The notes below the pieces were generated by a model. The model saw nothing but the letters and a program-made list of their open reading frames with translations. It was not told the DNA's origin and made no database searches. Made by a program: the position numbers and the translations under genes. Below are positions 54,259 to 61,765 of a DNA stretch of 64,000 bases, piece after piece; positions within the stretch are counted from its first letter, which is position 1; each line of letters opens with the position of its first letter. Source of the DNA: Sulfitobacter guttiformis (GTDB lineage Bacteria > Pseudomonadota > Alphaproteobacteria > Rhodobacterales > Rhodobacteraceae); the NCBI RefSeq assembly GCF_003610455.1, contig NZ_RAQK01000001.1, forward strand, positions 1,364,001 through 1,428,000. The letters run 5' to 3'.

Positions 54259-54643
54259 TCTGATCCGCCACCCTCCAAAGCCGAACGGGATCGTCCCTCA
54301 CCGGACGAGGTCTGTGGAAGAAACCGAAAATAGCTGCTGCGCAACGAGAAGCGCGTCCCAAAGCAAGGCTCTCCACTGCCAATCCGACACATGCGTGCAG
54401 CGATGCGCTATGGCATCAACCAGACTGCGAAGAGAAGCGTGACTCGGATGAGTGACAATGATCCACAAGAAAGAAGGAAAACGAGCTTGACCAAAACGCC
54501 CAATTAGAGAAGCGGACTCTCAAACTCGATGTGGCGAATATCCCCTCCCAATTCGATTTGACCGATGCGGCTCTATGGATGGATATCAATGTCACTAAAA
54601 GCAGAAGCGAAATTTCTCCGGTCACGGTTTCGGCTTGCTACCT
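54259..54643. other. Non-coding flank of the IS110 remnant
   Basis: No gene recognised. Probably the non-coding IS110 end plus remnant DNA up to the MFS gene. Confidence 0.4.
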
Positions 54644-55963
54644 TCAAAAATGCGTAGCCCAGCGAGGATGGCTTTCGTCGATAACCAGGGCATGGCTGTG
54701 CCTGCGATGCCCATTTAAGTGGGGATGACTGAGCGGCAGGTTGTCGTGGGTGTGTTCAAGCTCCACGGGGTCGCCGGATGGCCACAGATTCAGCGCTACG
54801 AGCATCCCTAAAGCCGCGATGAGGGCCAGCCCAACCAGCGCAGGAACGACGCCATAGGCCGTCAGTAGCCATCCGGACAGCGGATAGGTCACCAGCCAAC
54901 AGGCGTGGGACAGCGCAAATTGCGCCGCGAACAGCGTAGAGCGATCCCCTGCATGGGCGGAACGGCGCAGCAATCGGCCAGACGGGGTGAGGACGGCGGA
55001 ATATCCGATCCCGACCAGCAACCATGCCCCCAGAAGGATGGACCAGCCGAGACCGGCCACCACGACCGTTGCCGCCAGCCCCAGAAGTGTCGCCACCATC
55101 AACCCTGCACCGCCAAACATCACGGCCCGGTCAGGTAGTGCATCCAGAATGCGTGGGAGGACCAGCGCGGCCGTCATGGAGCCCGCGCCAAAGGCAAACA
55201 TTGTCCATGCCAGTCCGCTTTCCGACAGGCCAAGTGAGCCGCGCACCAGAACTACGGTATTAACCAGCACCATCGCCCCTGCCGCCGCTGCCGCGAGGTT
55301 CAGCGCCAAGAGGCCGCGTAGGCGGGGCGTGGCAAGGTAGATGCGGATACCCCGTGTGGTCCGATCATAGGTTCCGCGTGGCTCGGACGGGTTGGGGCTG
55401 GGCAGCAGCACCGAAACAACCAGAAGGGCCGAGGCCGCGAAACCTACAACTGTTCCGAGGAAAAGCGAATTGTAGGACATCACCGTGAGCAGAAGTGCCG
55501 CCAGCGTCGGACTGACGATGTTTTCCAGATCGTAGGCCAGCCGCGACAGCGACAGCGCGCGGGTATAGCGCTCCTCTTCTGGCAAAACATCCGGGATCGT
55601 CGCCTGGAAGGTCGGCGTAAAGGCGGCAGAAGCCGATTGCAGCAGGAAAATCAGTGCATAGACCTGCCAGACCTCGGTCACGAAAGGGAGTGCCAGCGCA
55701 ACGCCGGCGCGCACCAGATCGAGCGTCACCAGAAAAGCGCGGCGCGGCACCCGGTCCGCGAATGCCCCGGCAATGGGAGCGATACCCACATAGGCCACCA
55801 TCTTGATGGTGAAGACCGTGCCGAGGACCAGCGCGGCCCCGTCGCCCGCAAGATCGAAGGCAAGCAGACCAAGTGCGACCGTTGCGAGTCCGGTTCCCAG
55901 AAGCGCCACGACCTGCGCCAGAAACAGATGGCGGTAGGTGCGGTCGGAGAGGATATCGAGCAT
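54644..55963 (-). CDS. MFS efflux pump with histidine-rich tail (nickel/cobalt type)
   Basis: 439 residues from the ATG at 55963, with about twelve helices. The MFS loop between helices 2 and 3 reads GAFADRVPRRAFLV. The C-terminal 45 residues are histidine-rich (ELEHTHDNLPLSHPHLNG, RRHSHALV), a metal-binding tail seen in NreB/NrsD-like nickel exporters. It lies 8 bp after an RcnR/CsoR-family repressor on the same strand. Nickel or cobalt export is inferred from tail plus regulator; drug efflux is the alternative. Confidence 0.82.
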   Translation of the reverse strand: MLDILSDRTYRHLFLAQVVALLGTGLATVALGLLAFDLAGDGAALVLGTVFTIKMVAYVGIAPIAGAFADRVPRRAFLVTLDLVRAGVALALPFVTEVWQVYALIFLLQSASAAFTPTFQATIPDVLPEEERYTRALSLSRLAYDLENIVSPTLAALLLTVMSYNSLFLGTVVGFAASALLVVSVLLPSPNPSEPRGTYDRTTRGIRIYLATPRLRGLLALNLAAAAAGAMVLVNTVVLVRGSLGLSESGLAWTMFAFGAGSMTAALVLPRILDALPDRAVMFGGAGLMVATLLGLAATVVVAGLGWSILLGAWLLVGIGYSAVLTPSGRLLRRSAHAGDRSTLFAAQFALSHACWLVTYPLSGWLLTAYGVVPALVGLALIAALGMLVALNLWPSGDPVELEHTHDNLPLSHPHLNGHRRHSHALVIDESHPRWATHF

Positions 55964-55971
55964 GGCGGGCC

Positions 55972-56232
55972 TCAGAGATATTTGGCGATCGTCCGCAGTT
56001 CTGCGCGATCTGTTTCGGAACCTTCGACGTTCAAGCAATGGTCCATATGGTCATGGATCAGCGCCCGCTTGGCATTCGTGACAGCCTTTTCGACCGCCTG
56101 CATCTGTTGGGCGATCTCCAGGCATGGCTTGCCCGCCTCGATCATATCAATCACGGCGCGCAGGTGGCCGTCAGCACGTTTCAGCCGAGCGATAAGGGCG
56201 GGATGGGTTGCATGAACAGGGTTAGTTGTCAT
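55972..56232 (-). CDS. RcnR/CsoR/FrmR-family metal-sensing repressor
   Basis: 86 residues, all-helical DUF156 fold. It contains LIARLKRADGHLRAVIDMIEAGKPCLEIAQQMQAVEKAVTNAKRALIHDHMDHCL. Cys37 and His60 match the RcnR/CsoR metal site, with extra histidines at 62 and 65; the pattern favours Ni/Co over Cu, not proven. Cotranscribed with the MFS pump and divergent from the His-rich peptide and HupE-like genes, so it likely controls both. Confidence 0.86.
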   Translation of the reverse strand: MTTNPVHATHPALIARLKRADGHLRAVIDMIEAGKPCLEIAQQMQAVEKAVTNAKRALIHDHMDHCLNVEGSETDRAELRTIAKYL

Positions 56233-56316
56233 ATGAATTTCTTATCCTCCCCTGGGGGATAGAACAAGATGGTGCCGCGACGCATCACATGAAAGACGAG
56301 CGGACAGGCAGTATTG

Positions 56317-56673
56317 ATGACAAGTTTACGAACAATCGGAAAGGCCGCCTTCGCGACGCTTCTCTGCGCGGCCGTTATTGTCTGGTCGGTCATGCCTACA
56401 ACCTCGCACGCGCCCGCAATCCTCGACGTGCTTCAGGAGCATGCCGAGATGATCGCCGAGCATGGGCATTCGCATGGTCTGGAAGAGGACCTGGCTTGGG
56501 CCATGCACGGACACAGCCACGACAGTGTCGATCACGACCATAGCCAGGCGGTTGTGCCTCGCCCCGATCTGTCGTCGCAGCCGCTCGACATCTACAGGAC
56601 CTCATGGCGGCTCGGTTCGGCCACGGCGAGTACGTTGCGGACAGAACAGATCGAACGACCTCCGCGCGTCTGA
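56317..56673 (+). CDS. Small secreted or membrane-anchored His-rich protein
   Basis: 118 residues. The N-terminal helix (AAFATLLCAAVIVWSVMPTTSHA) looks like a signal or anchor. A histidine-rich middle follows (HGHSHGLEEDLAWAMHGHSHDSVDHDHS), a classical nickel/cobalt/zinc-binding run. The C-terminus is not recognised. It is divergent from the RcnR-family gene and 61 bp before the HupE/UreJ-like gene. Probably a periplasmic metal buffer or donor. Confidence 0.72.
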   Translation: MTSLRTIGKAAFATLLCAAVIVWSVMPTTSHAPAILDVLQEHAEMIAEHGHSHGLEEDLAWAMHGHSHDSVDHDHSQAVVPRPDLSSQPLDIYRTSWRLGSATASTLRTEQIERPPRV

Positions 56674-56734
56674 TCGACCGCGCGCCCTCGGCGCGTTTCA
56701 TCCGATCATCAAACACATATGCGGAGTTCAACCC

Positions 56735-57463
56735 ATGAACACAGTCCATCGGGGCTGGACCGATCCCGGCACGCGTCGGATCGCGATCCTGTCCTTCATT
56801 GCGCTATCGGCGCTCATCTCAAGCACGGGCCACGCGCTTGCCCACAATGTCACCGAAGGTGACGCGGGCTACATTCAGGAAATCTGGGGAGTGAACATCA
56901 TTCCCTTCATGTATCTCGGTGCCAAGCACATGGTCACGGGATATGACCACATCCTGTTCCTGCTGGGCGTCGTCTTCTTCCTCTACCGGATGAAGGAGGT
57001 CGGCATCTATGTCAGCCTCTTCGCGCTGGGGCATTCGACCACGATGCTGGCGGGCGTCTGGTTCGGATGGGGCATCAACGCCTACATCATCGACGCTATC
57101 ATAGGCCTCTCGGTCGTCTATAAGGCGCTCGACAATCTGGGCGCCTACCAGCGCTGGTTCGGGTCTCAGCCCAACACCAAGGCCGCGACACTGATCTTCG
57201 GCCTATTCCACGGCACGGGCCTCGCCACCAAGATCCTCGACTACGAAATCGCCTCGGAGGGGCTGCTGGCCAATCTTCTGGCGTTCAACGTGGGCGTCGA
57301 GCTTGGCCAGATCATGGCGCTCGCCGTGATCCTCATCGTGATGGGCTTTTGGCGGAAATCCCCGAACTTTTTCCGCCAGGCCTACACCGCCAACGTCGTC
57401 ATGATGTCCATGGGGTTCATCCTCATGGGCCTGCAAATCACCGGCTATTTCGTAGCCACCTGA
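56735..57463 (+). CDS. HupE/UreJ-like membrane protein
   Basis: 242 residues from the ATG at 56735, with a signal-like first helix (IAILSFIALSALISSTGHALAH) and about six more. MYLGAKHMVTGYDHILFLLGVVFF and LFALGHSTTMLAGVWFG carry the HupE/UreJ histidine-aspartate motif (H-x-x-x-G-x-D-H) linked to Ni/Co transport. IFGLFHGTGLATKIL is the second half's equivalent. In this setting it is a Ni/Co permease or metal-sensing channel. It is co-transcribed with a membrane-anchor protein 17 bp downstream. Confidence 0.87.
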   Translation: MNTVHRGWTDPGTRRIAILSFIALSALISSTGHALAHNVTEGDAGYIQEIWGVNIIPFMYLGAKHMVTGYDHILFLLGVVFFLYRMKEVGIYVSLFALGHSTTMLAGVWFGWGINAYIIDAIIGLSVVYKALDNLGAYQRWFGSQPNTKAATLIFGLFHGTGLATKILDYEIASEGLLANLLAFNVGVELGQIMALAVILIVMGFWRKSPNFFRQAYTANVVMMSMGFILMGLQITGYFVAT

Positions 57464-57480
57464 GAAAATTGGAGACCCAA

Positions 57481-58104
57481 ATGTTCAACGCAGAAAAACC
57501 GAGCCTTGAAGAGCTGCCAAGCTCCGCGCAGCTCCTCCGTTCCACCGCTATCGCGGCAGTCAGCGCCGTCGCGATCCTTGTAACCGTCGTTCTGCCCGCC
57601 GAATACAACATCGACCCGACCGGGATCGGAGGAGTCCTCGGCCTGGCAGAGATGGGAGAAATAAAGACCCAGCTCGCAGAGGAGGCCGAGGCCGACAGGT
57701 TGATGGAGCTTGAGGGAGAAGAGCAGTCCAGCCTGATGAACGACATCTTCGGGCTCTTCGTCGGCGCGGCACACGCGCAGGAGGTCGAGGTCTGGCGCGA
57801 CGAGATCACTTTCACTCTGGCACCTGGTGACAGTGCCGAATGGAAGCTGGTGATGGAAGAAGGCCAGACGGTGGAATATCGGATGCTCGTTGAAGGCGGG
57901 CGCGTGAACTTCGACATGCATGGTCATGGTGGCGGTCAGTCGGTGACCTACGAGAAGGGCCGCGGCTCCACCGGCAACGAAGGCGAAATCGTCGCCGCGT
58001 TCGACGGCGAACACGGCTGGTTCTGGCGCAACCGCGACAGCTCGGATGCTACTGTGACCGTGCAGGTGCGCGGCGAATACGCCGAGTTCAAAGACGCCAG
58101 CTGA
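57481..58104 (+). CDS. Transmembrane-anchored periplasmic protein
   Basis: 207 residues. A single N-terminal helix (TAIAAVSAVAILVTVVLPAEY, about 22-42), then a charged helical linker, then a beta-rich domain from about 100 (FTLAPGDSAEWKLVMEEGQTVEYRMLVEGGRVNFDMHGHG, HGWFWRNRDSSDATVTVQVRGEY). The domain also exists as a truncated copy at 46699. Histidines in MHGHG could bind metal. It follows the HupE-like gene, and a strong terminator ends the operon. Function unknown; anchoring to the periplasmic side is inferred. Confidence 0.78.
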   Translation: MFNAEKPSLEELPSSAQLLRSTAIAAVSAVAILVTVVLPAEYNIDPTGIGGVLGLAEMGEIKTQLAEEAEADRLMELEGEEQSSLMNDIFGLFVGAAHAQEVEVWRDEITFTLAPGDSAEWKLVMEEGQTVEYRMLVEGGRVNFDMHGHGGGQSVTYEKGRGSTGNEGEIVAAFDGEHGWFWRNRDSSDATVTVQVRGEYAEFKDAS

Positions 58105-58111
58105 CACCTGA

Positions 58112-58147
58112 AGCTGCCGTTCGTGCGATGTGCGGCGAACGGCAGCT
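58112..58147 (+). terminator. Terminator of the nickel-type operon
   Basis: AGCTGCCGTTC and GAACGGCAGCT form a perfect 11-bp stem eight bases after the stop codon. The T-run is weak. Confidence 0.65.
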
Positions 58148-58473
58148 CTCCGCCCTGATCTACAGCTGCGGTCTATAGCCGTGTTTTGTCAGCAGCCGAA
58201 CTTTGCCTATTTTTCTAACAAAAGCCGCTGAAGTGATCCAAATCACCCCAACGGCCAAGCTTTGCCTGCAAAATGGACAACGAATTCACCAAAACGGTCA
58301 ATTTATGGTTGTCGATTCATTAAGTATCCATGCCGTCAACAAAGCCACTTGGAATACCCTTAGCATGCGCAAGTCATGCACCCTTCACACTAATGCCAGC
58401 CTCAGGTGCCTGATCCGGAAACTTGATACGTCATACCTTTCGCATTCGCCTGCACAGACCTATATTATCCAAT
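58148..58473. other. Spacer before tniQ
   Basis: No gene; presumed tniQ promoter region. The tniQ start within it is uncertain. Confidence 0.45.
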
Positions 58474-60342
58474 GTGCTAAGTCCTCTTCCCCTACGTCCC
58501 GTGCCTATCCACAGGGAGACGATACTATCGTTCCTGTCGCGGATAGCAGCGATAAATGGTGTGTCGGCTGCCGACCTTGCAATGGATATGGGTTTTTCAA
58601 TCAAGAAGATTATCAACCTTGAGGAAAATGCTGTGCGCGGTCTTGCTGAATGCGGCGGCCTAACTGACGAGCAAATTCAAGAGCTCGTGTCTTGGACCGG
58701 CCAAGCAGTGGGAGGTGTCCGGATGGCATTTCGCGATGAGATCTTCGTCTCAAGAGCGGTCAGGAACCCAATCATGCGGGGCTGCCCGATTTGCCTTCGC
58801 GAGGATGCCAGTAACCATCCCTCGCGACCGATCAGCCGAATGGCGATGCGAGGAGACTGGCAGTTGCGAGAACTCAATCTTTGCATCGCGCATCAGCACC
58901 CCATAGTTCCGCTTTGGAAAAACGATCTGCCAACTGATAGGTTCGATATTTCGAAACGACTCGCAGAAATCTTGCCAGCAGTGCTCGAAGGCGGATTGGA
59001 CCAGCTGCGTGTGACACCTTCGCCCTACGATCTTTGGCTTAGCAATCGGCTGGACACCGGATTAGATGATACTTGGCTCGCTGATAAATCTCTCTATGCA
59101 GCGACAACTTTTTGTAAACTTTTGGGGGTAGAGCTTCAGCAATTGCAATCTTTTCCGGATGAGATTGGATATGCGGTTGAAGCCACTGCTCATGATGTTG
59201 GGTTTGATGTCGCAAGCCAGGGCGAGGTCAGCATACGGGCCGCGTTCAACTCACTTGCTGCTCGCGCGGATGGTCAAAATGACGAGCCTAAAAAGGCTTT
59301 TGGTAAGCTTTACTCAGACTTGAGCCAAGCTCATGTAGATAAGCACGAGTTTGCACCATTCCGGAAACTTCTGCGCGATTGTATCATAGACATTTGGCCT
59401 GTCGCCGCCGACGAGAACATGCTCGGGGTAACCCAGAAAGAAAGGCTGCTGCACTCAATCAAAAGCGCAGCGCAGGAGACCGGTATCGGAGCAGGCCTGC
59501 TCGACCAATTCTTGGTTCATGCAGGCGCGATATCCGCAGAGGACAAACGTCCCGCGGCCCGAAAGACCTTTGACGCAAAGGCATACCAAGAGCTTCTTGC
59601 AGAAATCCCGACGTTGGTCGGCTCTTTGGAGATGCAACAACGCATTGGGGCAACACAACATCAACTTGCGTCTTTGGCAGAGGATAAGGTCCTACGTCCA
59701 CGGATCGACATACCAACGATCAAAGCTCCTTGGCGGGTTGCTGATGGCATGGCTCTGATTGCCGAACTCCACGGGCTGGCGAGCTCAATCCAGCGGAATG
59801 ATAGACGCTGGGAAACGATACAAATGGCCAGGCGCCGATCCGATTTGAGCGTGGGTACACTCATCGCGGCTGCCCGGTCGCGGCAGCTTCAGGTTGGGCA
59901 CCGTGAGGATCTCTGGGGATACGCCGGGTTCAGCGTTTTGAAGTCTGAGGTCGATGCTTTGAAATCGTTACGTAAAGATCAGCAGGAGGATTTCTTGATC
60001 AGCGCCGCGGCGTTTGCACGATCCGTCGGGATGCGTCGCGAAGGTTGGTTCGAGAAGTTCATGGCGGCAGGGCACATCACTGGAACACGAATGCCACACC
60101 CGAAAATTGGAGGGATGCGGATTTATATCTCCAAAGAAGATATCGCAGAATTTCACGCGCGCTTCGTGACTGCCTCGACCATGGAACGAGAATTCGGACT
60201 CCACAAACGAACACTGCTCGCAAGGCTGAAAGCGGCGCATGTGAAGCCTTTCGCCCCGAACGCTCAGGATTTTGGAACGCTCTATCTACGTGAGGACGTC
60301 GAAGCGGTGATCAAGCCTGCGCGGATAGTCTCGCGAAAGTAA
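58474..60342 (+). CDS. tniQ: TniQ/TnsD-like target-selection protein
   Basis: About 622 residues. I chose the GTG at 58474, so the protein opens LSPLPLRPVPIHRETILSFLSRIAAINGVS, the usual TniQ beginning; a TTG at 58423 is the other candidate. A zinc-finger region carries CPIC (MRGCPICLRED) and WQLRELNLCIAHQHPI. The C-terminal 150 residues hold two winged-helix-like segments (SAAAFARSVGMRREGWFEKFMAAGHI and TASTMEREFGLHKRTLLARLKAAHV). Such proteins recognise the attachment site and recruit TnsC. Its position next to the right end and tRNA-Arg suggests the tRNA region is its target. Confidence 0.85.
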   Translation: MLSPLPLRPVPIHRETILSFLSRIAAINGVSAADLAMDMGFSIKKIINLEENAVRGLAECGGLTDEQIQELVSWTGQAVGGVRMAFRDEIFVSRAVRNPIMRGCPICLREDASNHPSRPISRMAMRGDWQLRELNLCIAHQHPIVPLWKNDLPTDRFDISKRLAEILPAVLEGGLDQLRVTPSPYDLWLSNRLDTGLDDTWLADKSLYAATTFCKLLGVELQQLQSFPDEIGYAVEATAHDVGFDVASQGEVSIRAAFNSLAARADGQNDEPKKAFGKLYSDLSQAHVDKHEFAPFRKLLRDCIIDIWPVAADENMLGVTQKERLLHSIKSAAQETGIGAGLLDQFLVHAGAISAEDKRPAARKTFDAKAYQELLAEIPTLVGSLEMQQRIGATQHQLASLAEDKVLRPRIDIPTIKAPWRVADGMALIAELHGLASSIQRNDRRWETIQMARRRSDLSVGTLIAAARSRQLQVGHREDLWGYAGFSVLKSEVDALKSLRKDQQEDFLISAAAFARSVGMRREGWFEKFMAAGHITGTRMPHPKIGGMRIYISKEDIAEFHARFVTASTMEREFGLHKRTLLARLKAAHVKPFAPNAQDFGTLYLREDVEAVIKPARIVSRK

Positions 60343-60492
60343 GGTTTATAGGTCGCTCCGATTTGAAATTTGGTTGAACTGAAAGATCTCAGTATGTGCG
60401 TATGAGCACAATACGATCCAAAATAAAGTTCCTACGTGCAGACACAAACTTCTTGACACCGATTTGCACGAAACAGGCAGAATTTGCACTCT

Positions 60493-60516
60493 TATGCCCC
60501 ATTGGCAAAATTACTG
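60493..60516 (-). repeat. Right terminal inverted repeat of the Tn7-like element
   Basis: Reverse complement reads CAGTAAT, nine bases, GGGGCATA; 19/24 identical to the left terminus and with identical spacing. It ends 7 bp from the tRNA-Arg 3' end. Confidence 0.6.
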
Positions 60517-60523
60517 ATTTCCA

Positions 60524-60600
60524 TGGTGATCCCGGCAGGATTCGAACCTGCAACCTGCCCCTTAGGAGGGGGCTGCTCTATCCAGTTGAGCCACGGGACC
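60524..60600 (-). tRNA. tRNA-Arg (anticodon CCT)
   Basis: 77 bases including an encoded CCA end. Acceptor GGTCCCG pairs with CGGGATC in a near-perfect stem (one G-T type position). The D stem is GCTC/GAGC, the anticodon stem GCCCC/GGGGC with loop CTCCTAA, and the T arm is standard with TTCGAATC. It is intact and adjacent to the transposon right end, the probable attachment site. Confidence 0.97.
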
Positions 60601-60727
60601 ACGAAATCTTTCTATCCTAAAGATTCATCCTGATCCAGAGGCCGGTAGCCGGAGATATCCCTGATTGCCTGTCCGGTCTTCAAACATTACGCTCGGCTCA
60701 AATCATTCGCACCGCAGGAATACCGAA

Positions 60728-61765
60728 TTGTCCCAAAAACCCAAACGCCCCCTTACCCTTCGTGATGTGTCGGAAGCATGCGGTGTCTCTGAAATGACCG
60801 TGAGCCGCGTTTTGCGAAAGAGCGGGGACGTCTCTGCCGCCACACGGGAGCGGGTTCTGGCATCGGCAAAGGAGCTGGGGTACGTGCCCAACCAGATCGC
60901 AGGCTCCCTCGCATCGCAGCGGGTCAATCTTGTGGCCGTGATCATCCCTTCACTGGGCAATATGGTATTTCCGGAAGTGCTGTCGGGCATCAACTCCATC
61001 TTCGACGACACCCCTTTGCAACCAGTCGTCGGCGTAACCGATTACCGTCCTGAAAAGGAAGAACAGGTACTGTACGAAATGCTATCGTGGCGACCATCAG
61101 GTGTGATTATCGCAGGATTGGAACATTCCGAGGCTGCACGGGCCATGTTGCTCAATGCGGGCATTCCGGTGGTTGAAATCATGGACGTAGACGGCAATCC
61201 GGTCGATGCAATGGTCGGAATTTCCCATCGTCAGGCTGGCCGTGATATGGCCAAGGAAATCTTGCGCGAAGGATACGAGCGGATCGGATTTCTAGGCACA
61301 AAGATGCCGCTCGATCATCGTGCGCGCAAACGCTTCGAGGGGTTCACGGACGCGCTGGCCCGCGAGGGGATAGAGATTGAGGACCGCGCATTTTACTCTG
61401 GTGGTTCTGCCCTCCTGAAAGGGCGCGAGATGACCCGCGATATGCTGGCGCGCTCTCCAGATCTGGATTTTCTGTATTATTCAAATGATATGATCGGCGC
61501 TGGTGGCTTGCTGCATTTGCTCGACAGCGGGATCGACGTACCCGGTCAGATCGGGCTGGCGGGTTTTAATGGAATCGAACTGCTGGCAGGGCTTCCGAGG
61601 CAATTGGCGACTATGGATGCCTGCCGCCGTGAGATCGGGATAGAGGCTGCAAAGATCATCCTCAACGCATCCAGCACCGATCCTGAGCCAGATATGCCAA
61701 AAGTCATCACAATGAAGCCTACCCTCACGCTTGGGAATACCCTACGCCGCCGCAAGCACGGATGA
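60728..61765 (+). CDS. LacI-family transcriptional regulator
   Basis: 345 residues from a TTG start at 60728, eight bases after AGGA; the upstream in-frame TTG at 60665 would extend into the promoter. The LacI HTH reads LRDVSEACGVSEMTVSRVLRKSGDVSAATRERVLASAKELGYVPNQIAGSLAS. The periplasmic-binding-protein-like effector domain continues from LVAVIIPSLGNMVFPEVLSGI. It fits the GntR/gluconate-type branch. It overlaps the downstream YcaQ-like gene (ATGA). Effector unknown. Confidence 0.93.
   Translation: MSQKPKRPLTLRDVSEACGVSEMTVSRVLRKSGDVSAATRERVLASAKELGYVPNQIAGSLASQRVNLVAVIIPSLGNMVFPEVLSGINSIFDDTPLQPVVGVTDYRPEKEEQVLYEMLSWRPSGVIIAGLEHSEAARAMLLNAGIPVVEIMDVDGNPVDAMVGISHRQAGRDMAKEILREGYERIGFLGTKMPLDHRARKRFEGFTDALAREGIEIEDRAFYSGGSALLKGREMTRDMLARSPDLDFLYYSNDMIGAGGLLHLLDSGIDVPGQIGLAGFNGIELLAGLPRQLATMDACRREIGIEAAKIILNASSTDPEPDMPKVITMKPTLTLGNTLRRRKHG

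Larger units (their letters stand above)
20671..60516. mobile_element. Tn7-like transposon of about 39.8 kb, inserted beside tRNA-Arg(CCT)
   Basis: Core genes tnsA, tnsB and tnsC (21156-25146) lie near the left terminus and a 622-residue TniQ protein (58474-60342) near the right. The termini share an inverted 24-nt motif: CAGTAAT, nine bases, GGGGCATA (20671-20694, and its reverse complement at 60493-60516), 19/24 identical. A left-internal box (20941-20958) matches the right terminus at 16/18. The right terminus lies 7 bp from the tRNA 3' end. The exact outermost bases are uncertain: left reads TGTG before CAGTAAT, right does not, and no 5-bp target duplication is evident. Cargo is a retron-like locus and metal-resistance modules. 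Confidence 0.72.

Noticed and set aside
58474-60492. CRISPR-associated transposon
   Set aside because: No cas gene and no repeat-spacer array lie near tniQ or the tns operon. The TniQ is long and TnsD-like, unlike the short TniQ of CAST systems.
20671-60600. tRNA-linked integrative element with a tyrosine integrase
   Set aside because: No integrase gene was seen near either end, and no duplicated tRNA-Arg 3' fragment was found near 20.67 kb. The tns genes and inverted ends explain the island better.
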